45,450 bases of DNA. Origin: Clostridia bacterium (GTDB lineage Bacteria; Bacillota; Clostridia; Christensenellales; Aristaeellaceae). Position 1 is the stretch's first letter. Each line of letters starts with the position of its first letter. Made by a program: the position numbers and the translations under genes. A model generated the notes under the pieces. It was given only the letters and a program-made list of their open reading frames with translations. It was not told where the DNA came from and did not search any database. The stretch spans positions 1-45,450 of the forward strand of contig JAFUOR010000051.1 in assembly GCA_017481825.1 (NCBI GenBank), read 5' to 3'. Positions 38,769-45,450 of the stretch are shown one piece after another.

Positions 38769-40545
38769 GCTGCTCACCGCCTTCCTCGGGATGCTCGTCG
38801 CGGAGCTGCTTCTCCAGCTGCTGCTTGTTGAAGAGGCTGCGGTACAGACCGTCGTTTTTCAGCAGCTCCTCATGGGTTCCATATTCCTCCACCCTGCCGT
38901 CATCCAGCACGAGGATGTGATCTGCGTCCTGAATGGTGGAGATGCGGTGGGCGATGATGATGGTTGTGCAGCCCTGGCGAATGGCCTTCAAATTGTCAAG
39001 GATATTGCGCTCGGTGTCGGTGTCAACGGCGGAGAGCGCGTCGTCAAGGATGAGGACGGGTGCGTCCTTCATCAGCGCGCGGGCAATGGAGGAGCGCTGC
39101 TTCTGGCCGCCGGAGAGGGTCACCCCGCGCTCGCCCACCATCGTCTGGTACTGCTCGGGGAATTCAACGATGTTGTCGTGGATGCAGGCCATCTTCGCGG
39201 CGTGCTCCACGGAGGCGAGGGTTTTGTCATGACTGCCGAAGGCGATGTTGCTTTGCAGCGTGTCGGAGAAAAGAAAGTTGTCCTGGGGCACGCAGGCGAT
39301 ATTTTCGCGCAGCACGGCCAGGGGGATCTCCTTCACATCGCGGCCGTCGATGGTAATCATGCCATCCGGCACGTCGTAGAGGCGCAGGAGCAGGCTGGGC
39401 AGCGTCGTCTTGCCGGAGCCGGTGCGCCCGATGACGGCAAGGGTCTCGCCCTGGGCAATGCGCACGGACACGTCCTCCAGCACCTTCACATCCTCATGCC
39501 CGGGGTAGGCGAAGGTCAGGTGATTCAGCGCGATTTCGCCCCGCAGGCCGGTGATGCTGTGATCGGTCTGCTCGCCGTTGACGATATCCGGCTTTTCCGC
39601 CATGATCCCCACGATGCGGCCCAGAGACGCCAGGCCCTGGGAGACGCTGGTGATGCAGTCGCCCACGGCCATCATCGGCCACACCAGCATGCCCAGATAG
39701 GAGTTGAAGGCCACAAATTGACCCACGGTAATTTCGCCATGGATAGCAAGGTATCCGCCATAGAGCAGGGCCAGCAGGCTGCTCAGGCCGATCACCAGAT
39801 CGAGCAGGGGCATCGCCAGGGCTTGCAGGCGCACTACGCGCAGGTTCTTGTCCTGGGTGCTCTTCGTCGTCAGGGCAAAGGCGGCCAGCTCCTTGTGCTC
39901 CTGCACAAAGGCCTTGATCACGCGGATGCCGCTGACGGTCTCCTGCACCTGATCGGTCAGGTGGGAGAAGGCTTCCTGCTTGGCCTTGAAGCGCTTGTGC
40001 ATGGCCTTGCCGTAGAAATAGTCGCCGAAGAAAATGACAAGCATGGGGATGACCGCCACCATCGTGAGCTTCACGCTGACGTAATCGACCATCTTCATCA
40101 GCACCAGAATAAGCATGACCGTTGCGTCAAAGGCGCTGATGATCGTCATGCCCAGCAGCATGCGCACGGCGTTCAGGTCGTTGGTGAAGTGGGCCATCAG
40201 ATCGCCGGTCTTGTGCTCGTTGTAATAGCGCATGGACAGGGTCGAGAGATGGCCGAACATGTCGCCGCGGATTTCCTTTTCGATGGAGCGGGCCGCGCCA
40301 AAGATAAAGAAGCGCCAGCAAAAGCGCCCCAGGGCGATGGCTGCGCCCATGCCCACGATCATCCACACGATGCGCATCGCGCCATCCATATTCAGCACAC
40401 CCTCGGTCAGACCGTCGATGATATCGCCCGTGTACTCCGGTACATAGACGTTCACCAGATCCACCGCGTACAGCGCCAGGATGCCCAGGATGTACTGCGG
40501 CAGGTGCCGCCATACATAGCGGGCAGCGAATTTCAGCTCCTTCAT
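38761..40545 (-). CDS. ABC exporter half-transporter, degenerate ATPase site subunit
   Basis: A 594-residue ABC exporter subunit with six membrane helices and an ATPase domain (about 340-590). Walker A GRTGSGKTT and signature LSGGQKQRSS are normal, but Walker B is VLILDDALSAVD: the catalytic Glu is replaced by Asp, as in the inactive-site partner of TM287/288-type heterodimers. It lies first in a two-gene operon and overlaps the second gene by 8 bases, in keeping with stoichiometric assembly. The ATG at 40545 follows GGAGGACGATC; the long upstream extension is not coding. Confidence 0.93.
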   Translation of the reverse strand: MKELKFAARYVWRHLPQYILGILALYAVDLVNVYVPEYTGDIIDGLTEGVLNMDGAMRIVWMIVGMGAAIALGRFCWRFFIFGAARSIEKEIRGDMFGHLSTLSMRYYNEHKTGDLMAHFTNDLNAVRMLLGMTIISAFDATVMLILVLMKMVDYVSVKLTMVAVIPMLVIFFGDYFYGKAMHKRFKAKQEAFSHLTDQVQETVSGIRVIKAFVQEHKELAAFALTTKSTQDKNLRVVRLQALAMPLLDLVIGLSSLLALLYGGYLAIHGEITVGQFVAFNSYLGMLVWPMMAVGDCITSVSQGLASLGRIVGIMAEKPDIVNGEQTDHSITGLRGEIALNHLTFAYPGHEDVKVLEDVSVRIAQGETLAVIGRTGSGKTTLPSLLLRLYDVPDGMITIDGRDVKEIPLAVLRENIACVPQDNFLFSDTLQSNIAFGSHDKTLASVEHAAKMACIHDNIVEFPEQYQTMVGERGVTLSGGQKQRSSIARALMKDAPVLILDDALSAVDTDTERNILDNLKAIRQGCTTIIIAHRISTIQDADHILVLDDGRVEEYGTHEELLKNDGLYRSLFNKQQLEKQLRDEHPEEGGEQHA

Positions 40546-40579
40546 GATCGTCCTCCGTTGTTTGAAGTGCAGTCTGTAT

Positions 40580-40585
40580 ATCATA
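40580..40585 (-). promoter_or_regulatory. extended -10 promoter of the ABC exporter operon
   Basis: Minus strand TGCTATGAT (TATGAT at 40580-40585) with only a poor -35 (TACACA) 17 bases upstream, 34 bases before the start codon. Confidence 0.5.
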
Positions 40586-40656
40586 GCACAACTTGACGGA
40601 TTTGTGTAGCGAACAGGAAGGTTTTTTGAGGAAATAACGCGAGTGATTTTTTGCCG

Positions 40657-40692
40657 CATAAAAATGCTTCCCCCGGTGAAACCGGGGGAAGC
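40657..40692 (-). terminator. intrinsic terminator after the xylanase gene
   Basis: GCTTCCCCCGG-TTTCA-CCGGGGGAAGC on the minus strand, followed by ATTTTTATG. An 11-bp perfect stem, 9 bases after the stop codon. Confidence 0.92.
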
Positions 40693-40701
40693 GGGATGGT
40701 T

Positions 40702-43149
40702 TTATTCAGCGGCGGGAATCTGGCTGGGATCGGTGATCTGCCAGAAGGCGTACTTGGGCTGGGTCTTGCTGTCGAACAGCAGCGGGTAGTTGCTGGCGCG
40801 CCAGCTCAGGTCATCCACGGTGCCCCAGGTGTGCACGGCAATGATCTGATCCGCATACTGCTCATAGATCTTGAACAGCTCGCCATAATACTCGGCCTGG
40901 GCGCGCCAGTTGGCGTCGTCATTGGCGGGAATGCCAACATCCAGCTCGGATACACGCAGCAGCAGGGGCGTGCCGTCCTTGAGCTTGCGCTGGGAGATGT
41001 TGAGCCAGGCAGTCTTGATCTTATCAAGGCTGGTGCTGGTGGAGTAGTGGCTCTGGAAACCGTAGCCGTCGATGGTGCCGTCGGCGATCAGGCTGTCGAT
41101 GATGTCGCCGATCATCAGGCCCTTGACGGTGGCGTCGGTGTTGTAGTCGTTGTAGAACAGCAGCGTGCCCTCGGCGGCATACTTGCGGGCATACTCGAAG
41201 GCGCGGTTGATGAAGTCATCACCCACAACCTGGTACCACAGGGATTCACGCAGCTTGCGGCCGCCGTCGTTTGCTGCCTCGTTCACCACGTCCCAGGAGA
41301 CGATCACGCCGGGGTAATTCTCGTTGGTCCAGGTCAGCACCTGCTGGATGTAGCTTTCCATACGGGCCAGCATGACCTCGCGGGAAACAAGGGGCTTATG
41401 GGTGGCGTAGTCCTCATGGAAGAAGGCGGTGGGAGTCTGAGAGTGCCAGACCAGCACGTGGCCGTGCACCTTCACGCCATTCTCCTTCGCCCAGTCGAGG
41501 AAGGGGATGCAGGAGTCGAACTTGACCATGACGGTGGTCTGGTCCTTGGTGGCGCGCACGGCCTTGCGGGTTTCGGCCATGTCCAGCAGCGCATCGGGCT
41601 TCATCTCGTTGCCCATGGTCATGATGTTGAACTGAGAGGCATAGAACTCCATGCGATCCGCGTCCAGCACCTCATTGGCGGTGACGGCGGTGCCGAAGTC
41701 AAACTTGTCAGCATAGACCTCCTTCAGGGAGGGGATGCCATCCGCACCAAAGGTGTTGATCTGCTCCCAGCACTTGAACTCCTTGATGGCGAACTCGGTA
41801 TCCGCAGCACCGCCCTCCACGTAGAGGACATACTTGTCATAGCGGCCCGCCACATAGGAGGCCTGGATCAGCGTCCACTCGCCCTTCTTGGCGGTGCAGG
41901 TGCCCAGGTTCTCGTAGGACTCCGTGTCATCGCGGGTGTGCGCGATGGAGAGGATGAAGCCGGTGGAGTCCAGCTGGTCCTGCTTGACCAGCACGGACAG
42001 GTTGTAGGTCTTGCCGGGCACGAGCTCAAAGTCGCGGCCGGGGGAGTTCCAGGTAGCGGTACGGCCGGTGATGAACAGCGCGCCCTCATCGGTCACGGAG
42101 ATGGAGGCACCGCCGCCGGAGCGGGCATACCAGCCATCCTCGCCCTCAGAGAAGTCGGAAACGTAGTCGATGGGCTCAGCGCCGGTGTCTTCGTACACGG
42201 GGGCAGCGCCAACCTCGACCACCATGTCATCCAGGTAGTACAGGGCATTGTTCCAGTTCTCGCTCTGATTCTGGAAGCGGATGTTGACGGGCTGATCCAG
42301 GGAGAATTCCGCCGTCAGCTGCGTCCAGGTTTTGCCGGGCATGGTCACGGAGCCCAGGGTGGCGTAGTCGCCGCCGGACTTGGACACCACGAAGGTGCCC
42401 TCCTCTTCGCTGTCCACATAGACCCAGACACTGATCTTGACGGGCGCGCCCAGCTCGATACCCATGGCGTCGGCCTTGAGGTCAACAGCGTCCCAGTTGT
42501 TGCCGCTGCGGTCGTCCACCAGCAGGGAGGACGTGCCCTCATGGGCGATGGCAGTGGTCACATCAGGGGTGGCGGAGCCGCTGAGGGTGAACTGAGCGGG
42601 CATGCCATCTTCAAAATTGAAGGTGGTCGCGGTCATTTCGGTTTCAGCCGCCGCAGCCTCAGCAACCTCGATGGTGATGTCGTCGATGTAGTAGTCCTTG
42701 CCAATCCAGTTGTCGGAGGCCGTCAGGAAGCGGATGTTGACGTTCTCGGACAGGGTGAATTCGGCGGTGATCTCCGTCCAGGTCTTGCCTTCCATGGAGG
42801 CCTGGCCCAGATAGGCATAGTCGCCGCCCGCCTTGCCGATGGCAAAGGAGCCGGCCTCCTCGCTGTCCACGTAGACCCACGCGGTCAGTTTCACGGGGGA
42901 GCCGACGGGAACGCCGGCGGTGGCGATGTTCATATCCGCCGCATCCCAGTTGTTGACCGTGCGGTTGGTGACGGACAGCGCGTAGGTGCCGCCGTGCACG
43001 GTGGCAGTGTTGACGCCCACAGAGCAGGAGCCGCTCTGGCCGAAGGCGCCATTGGAGCCGTTCTCGAAGTCGATGGTCTGGGCGGTATCAGCCAGTGCGC
43101 AGCAGACGCACAGCATCATGACCGCCAGCAGGGCAAGCAGTTTCTTCAT
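40702..43149 (-). CDS. secreted GH10 endo-1,4-beta-xylanase with three N-terminal carbohydrate-binding modules
   Basis: Cuts the xylan backbone outside the cell. The 815-residue protein has a signal peptide (1-20, KKLLALLAVMMLCVCCALA), two closely alike CBM4/9/22-type modules (about 24-162 and 175-313, each with NNWDA, VYVDSEE, GGDYA and KTWT), a third, diverged module (about 328-460) and a GH10 barrel (about 465-805). Catalytic residues: acid/base Glu624 in WDVVNEAAND and nucleophile Glu735 in RVSELDVGI; NEMKPD and GHVLVWHSQTP are also typical. No dockerin or SLH domain is visible, so it is probably released. The ATG at 43149 follows GAAGGGAGATCGATCC. Downstream a terminator; upstream a good promoter. 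Confidence 0.96.
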   Translation of the reverse strand: MKKLLALLAVMMLCVCCALADTAQTIDFENGSNGAFGQSGSCSVGVNTATVHGGTYALSVTNRTVNNWDAADMNIATAGVPVGSPVKLTAWVYVDSEEAGSFAIGKAGGDYAYLGQASMEGKTWTEITAEFTLSENVNIRFLTASDNWIGKDYYIDDITIEVAEAAAAETEMTATTFNFEDGMPAQFTLSGSATPDVTTAIAHEGTSSLLVDDRSGNNWDAVDLKADAMGIELGAPVKISVWVYVDSEEEGTFVVSKSGGDYATLGSVTMPGKTWTQLTAEFSLDQPVNIRFQNQSENWNNALYYLDDMVVEVGAAPVYEDTGAEPIDYVSDFSEGEDGWYARSGGGASISVTDEGALFITGRTATWNSPGRDFELVPGKTYNLSVLVKQDQLDSTGFILSIAHTRDDTESYENLGTCTAKKGEWTLIQASYVAGRYDKYVLYVEGGAADTEFAIKEFKCWEQINTFGADGIPSLKEVYADKFDFGTAVTANEVLDADRMEFYASQFNIMTMGNEMKPDALLDMAETRKAVRATKDQTTVMVKFDSCIPFLDWAKENGVKVHGHVLVWHSQTPTAFFHEDYATHKPLVSREVMLARMESYIQQVLTWTNENYPGVIVSWDVVNEAANDGGRKLRESLWYQVVGDDFINRAFEYARKYAAEGTLLFYNDYNTDATVKGLMIGDIIDSLIADGTIDGYGFQSHYSTSTSLDKIKTAWLNISQRKLKDGTPLLLRVSELDVGIPANDDANWRAQAEYYGELFKIYEQYADQIIAVHTWGTVDDLSWRASNYPLLFDSKTQPKYAFWQITDPSQIPAAE

Positions 43150-43201
43150 GGATCGATCTCCCTTCATTGGTTTGGATGCAAAAATGAATCCATCTGCTTT
43201 C

Positions 43202-43229
43202 AGTATACACGACAGGGTGACTTTGTCAA
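43202..43229 (-). promoter_or_regulatory. promoter of the xylanase gene
   Basis: Minus strand consensus TTGACA (43224-43229) and TATACT (43202-43207), spacer 16, about 50 bases before the start codon. Confidence 0.8.
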
Positions 43230-43289
43230 GAAATGAGGATGAACTGGGCAAAAATCGACCATAAAATATTGTTTGGGCGCAAATTCCGG

Positions 43290-43318
43290 TTGACTTTTGT
43301 ACAGCAAAAAGGTAGTAT
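43290..43318 (+). promoter_or_regulatory. promoter of the small peptide/solute-binding protein operon
   Basis: TTGACT (43290-43295) and TAGTAT (43313-43318), spacer 17, divergent from the xylanase promoter 60 bases away, so both could be under common control. Confidence 0.72.
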
Positions 43319-43329
43319 ATATATGAGCG

Positions 43330-43365
43330 ATTCGTTGCATCCGCAACGGTTGTTCTGTAACGAAT
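43330..43365 (+). promoter_or_regulatory. hairpin at the 5' end of the solute-binding protein transcript
   Basis: ATTCGTT (43330-43336) pairs with AACGAAT (43359-43365), and GTTGC-ATCC-GCAAC forms a nested or competing hairpin. It begins within about 10 bases of the expected transcription start, so it may be an mRNA-stabilising or regulatory leader. Confidence 0.4.
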
Positions 43366-43410
43366 GACATTTTATATGGATGAAATACGCCAAGGAGTCA
43401 TAAAATCAAG

Positions 43411-43578
43411 ATGAAAAAGCCTGCGCTGCTTGCGCTGATCACGGTGATCCTGCTGGCGGTGATACTGGCGCTGATCAGCAGGGGCCAACCGGGCGAGGCC
43501 CGCCTGACAATGGCGCCTCCTGCCACGGTGACGGATCTGGAATCAACCGCTGCGACGGTTGGCGATATGACCCCATAA
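43411..43578 (+). CDS. 55-aa single-pass membrane peptide
   Basis: An ORF of 55 codons, ATG at 43411: KKPALLALITVILLAVILAL (membrane helix, residues 2-21), then a short polar tail with ISRGQPGEARLTMAPPATV and TDLESTAATVGDMTP. It may be anchored in the membrane with the tail outside, or be a secreted peptide. AAGGAG lies 13 bases upstream, a wide spacing. It is between the promoter and the solute-binding protein gene, 28 bases before the latter, so it would be made from the same transcript. No family is recognised; a chance ORF cannot be fully excluded. Confidence 0.5.
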   Translation: MKKPALLALITVILLAVILALISRGQPGEARLTMAPPATVTDLESTAATVGDMTP

Positions 43579-43606
43579 AACTGATTGATGTATGGAAGGA
43601 ACGAAC

Positions 43607-45199
43607 ATGATGAGAAAGATCACGCGCACTCTCCTGTCCCTGCTGCTGGCTCTGACGATGCTCTGCGGCCTTGGTACGACGGCTGCGGCTGAAGAGGCGA
43701 AGTCCGTCAACATCGCCGTCACCAGCGCTGTGTCCAGCCTCAATCCGCTTTTGATCGACGCGACGGAGGTTATGAAGTACGCCCTGTCGCTGGAATTCCT
43801 CCCGCTGGTGGAGCTGTCCCAGGAGCTGGAATTTGTGCCGCAGCTGGCGCAGTCCATCACTACGGAGGACAACACTACCTTCACCATCAAGCTCCGTGAG
43901 GAGGCGGTGTGGTCTGACGGAACGCCCGTCACCAGCCGGGACGTACTGTTCACCCTCCTGCTTATCACCAGCCCCGAGGCGGGCCGCGCGATCCTGAGCC
44001 AGTACCTGATCGTGGGCACGGACGATGCGGGCATGATGCCCTCGGGTGCGACGGAGATCGAAGGTGTGAAGATCATCGACGACAAGACGCTGACGGTGAC
44101 CACCAAGTGGCCCACGGCGCTCTATACCTTCGAGAACAATTTCGGCCGCTACCTCTTCGTGCTGCCCGAGCATGTGCTGGGGGATGTTCCGCGCGATCAG
44201 CTGCTGACGAGCGAGTGGTTCCAGAAGCCAGATGTCATCTCCGGCCCCTACTTTATTCAGGAGGCCGATGTGAACCACTACATCCGCTATGTGGCCAATG
44301 ATAACTATTTCCTGGGCGCGCCGAAGATCAAGTACCTGAACCTGAATGTGACCAATCCCGCGCAGCTGCTGGCGGGGCTCAAGTCCGGCGAGATCGATCT
44401 GGTACAGCAGACCATGGCCTCCGTGCTGTTGGAGGATTACGACGCCATCCGCGGCCTGAATAACGTCACTGCGGTGCCGGGCAGCCCCATCACCAACCAG
44501 TCCATCTTCATCAATGTGAAGAATGTGCCGGATGTGCGCATCCGTCAGGCGCTGCTCTACGGCATTCCGCGCCAGATGATCCTGGACGAGCTGGTGGGCG
44601 GCAACGGCGAATTGGTGGACGCCTTCCTGTGCTCTGCTTCTCCCTATTACAGCGAGGCCCTGGGTGTGACGGAGTATGACCCGGAGAAGGCCGCCGCCCT
44701 CATCGCGGAGGCCACTGCCGCCGGGGCAAATACGAGCCTGGTATGGTACGTCAATTCCGACGACGCAACCTTTGTCAGCGCGGTGGAGCTGATTGCCGCC
44801 CTGTTTGAGGAGATCGGACTGCGTATTGAGATCCGCACCGTCGATCTGGATAGCCTGATGGGCGTGGCCGGAGAGGGCAACTTCGACGTGATGAGCGTGC
44901 AGTATACCTACGCGCCTACCGATCCTTACACAGACATGAGCTGGCTGCTGTCCGAGGCGGGCTGGACGCGCTACTATGCTCCCAGCCTGGATGCGGATTT
45001 CGCCCTCACCCAACAGAGCGCTGATCAGGAGGTCGTGCGCAACGCTTACCTGAACATCAACCGTCAGGTGGTGGAGGATTGCCCGATGATCTCTGCCTAT
45101 GTGATTTCCACCCTCGGTGCGGTGAGCAACCGCCTGGTGAACGCCACGCCGGATGTATACGGCACGTTCGTGAACGTGCACGAATGGGACGTCCAGTGA
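43607..45199 (+). CDS. ABC transporter substrate-binding protein, family 5 (peptide/oligosaccharide type)
   Basis: Captures oligopeptides, oligosaccharides or similar solutes outside the cell for ABC import. The 530-residue protein has a Sec signal peptide (RKITRTLLSLLLALTMLCGL, probably cut after TTAAA near residue 29); the Cys does not sit in a proper lipobox, so it may be freely secreted rather than lipid-anchored. SBP_bac_5 features: ITTEDNTTFTIKLREEAVWS, DGTPVTSRDVLFTL, GLKSGEIDLVQQTM, VRIRQALLYGIPRQ and YDPEKAAALIAEA. The ATG at 43607 follows AAGGAACGAAC; one at 43592 is less likely. No permease or ATPase genes follow before the window ends. Its promoter diverges from the xylanase promoter, which suggests a xylan-oligosaccharide role (inference). 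Confidence 0.92.
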   Translation: MMRKITRTLLSLLLALTMLCGLGTTAAAEEAKSVNIAVTSAVSSLNPLLIDATEVMKYALSLEFLPLVELSQELEFVPQLAQSITTEDNTTFTIKLREEAVWSDGTPVTSRDVLFTLLLITSPEAGRAILSQYLIVGTDDAGMMPSGATEIEGVKIIDDKTLTVTTKWPTALYTFENNFGRYLFVLPEHVLGDVPRDQLLTSEWFQKPDVISGPYFIQEADVNHYIRYVANDNYFLGAPKIKYLNLNVTNPAQLLAGLKSGEIDLVQQTMASVLLEDYDAIRGLNNVTAVPGSPITNQSIFINVKNVPDVRIRQALLYGIPRQMILDELVGGNGELVDAFLCSASPYYSEALGVTEYDPEKAAALIAEATAAGANTSLVWYVNSDDATFVSAVELIAALFEEIGLRIEIRTVDLDSLMGVAGEGNFDVMSVQYTYAPTDPYTDMSWLLSEAGWTRYYAPSLDADFALTQQSADQEVVRNAYLNINRQVVEDCPMISAYVISTLGAVSNRLVNATPDVYGTFVNVHEWDVQ

Positions 45200-45222
45200 C
45201 CCCCAAACCCAGTCAGGCATGA

Positions 45223-45450
45223 CGGTTGGCGGGGCAGATTGTCAAAGAACCTGGGAGACGTCGGAGGGCCCGCAGGACTTCTGACTGTGATTGGATCGCG
45301 TGGCTATGCCGCGCGGGCGGGGCGTTTTCTGCTTGCGGAAAACAGTCCTTCCACGGAGGAGTGGCCGGGAGGAGGGCTTGCCATCCGACCAACGACGGAG
45401 TGCAAACCTCAAAAAAGTGGCCAATGGCCACTTTATTGACACCCTGCCCG
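45223..45450 (+). ncRNA. candidate omega-RNA (HEARO/IscB-type guide RNA scaffold), open at window end
   Basis: About 225 GC-rich bases after the solute-binding protein gene show no convincing gene but a string of stems: GCGTGGC-TAT-GCCGCGC (45298-45314, one G-U pair), GTTTTC/GAAAAC (near 45323-45342), CCAC/GTGG (near 45353-45364), TCCG/CGGA (near 45384-45399) and AAGTGGCC-AAT-GGCCACTT (45415-45433). I recognise GTCAAAGAACCTGGGAGACG (from 45241) onward as like the scaffold of IscB omega-RNAs (HEARO RNA), about 205 bases long and preceded by a guide of about 16 bases (here about 45224-45239). In such elements iscB starts just after the RNA, which would be beyond this window. Recognition is from memory; alternatives are another structured RNA or a repeat. 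Confidence 0.6.

Noticed and set aside
40651-43236. 861-codon plus-strand open frame opposite the xylanase
   Set aside because: Low-complexity Gly/Val/His-rich shadow with no start signals; the minus strand codes for a complete GH10 enzyme.
45242-45442. 66-codon open frame on the minus strand (and an equally long one on plus) in the terminal region
   Set aside because: Basic, repetitive composition and no ribosome binding site; the hairpin pattern fits a structured RNA better than a protein.

Overview
The window (GC roughly 60%, dense genes, AGGAGG-type ribosome binding sites, TTGACA/TATAAT-type promoters) looks like a chromosomal segment of a high-GC member of the Bacillota, class Clostridia, probably a gut or rumen anaerobe. 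Supporting signs are a radA-yacL pair, a YlbJ-like membrane protein of the sporulation type, three ECF-type sigma factors with cognate membrane proteins, a PolA with an inactive proofreading domain, and plant-fibre enzymes (a three-CBM GH10 xylanase and an intracellular GH28). The order within Clostridia (Christensenellales- or Oscillospirales-like) is a guess.

Layout. 1-4.8 kb, minus strand: lysA, terminator, then a tight operon of an RluA-type pseudouridine synthase, a GNAT acetyltransferase, a DUF4298 protein, a P-loop kinase and a second GNAT, followed by asnS (cut by the window edge) with its own promoter. 4.9-8.5 kb, plus: a 47-aa ORF, an unusual pyrophosphatase-like/GNAT fusion, a methyltransferase, a hotdog thioesterase, and gpsA fused to a degenerate nucleotidyltransferase-like domain. 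8.6-16.9 kb: MATE exporter, a convergent B12-binding radical SAM protein, then a plus-strand operon of overlapping genes (membrane protein, RsuA-type synthase, RsmC-like methyltransferase, PatB-type C-S lyase, Nudix, GH28). 16.9-19.2 kb, minus: a sigma/anti-sigma-type pair bracketed by two near-identical terminators, a small membrane protein and a stand-alone FakA-C-like domain. 19.3-22.9 kb: polA and the divergent YlbJ-like gene. 22.9-27.9 kb, minus: a sigma factor with a long C-terminal extension, an HTH/DUF2975/DUF2975 module, a GNAT and an Lgt-like protein.

28.1-34.2 kb, plus: a secreted CE4-type deacetylase, radA, yacL, a GyrI-like protein, an MFS transporter, then a 173-bp imperfect palindromic MITE/REP-like element. 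34.2-36.8 kb: a sigma/anti-sigma-type/secreted-protein operon of mosaic base composition, and a divergent HTH-membrane regulator with operator-like inverted repeats between them. 37-40.5 kb, minus: a heterodimeric ABC exporter with one canonical and one degenerate ATPase site. 40.7-45.2 kb: the secreted xylanase, and divergently a 55-aa membrane peptide plus a family-5 solute-binding protein with no permease genes in view.

The last about 225 bases after the solute-binding protein gene are the most striking non-coding part. They form a GC-rich string of hairpins ending in a perfect short-loop stem. By pattern, length and layout I read them as an omega-RNA of the HEARO/IscB type, the RNA guide scaffold normally lying just upstream of an iscB nuclease gene, which would begin just past the window edge. 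This is recognition from memory, not a search result. No CRISPR array, rRNA or tRNA was seen.
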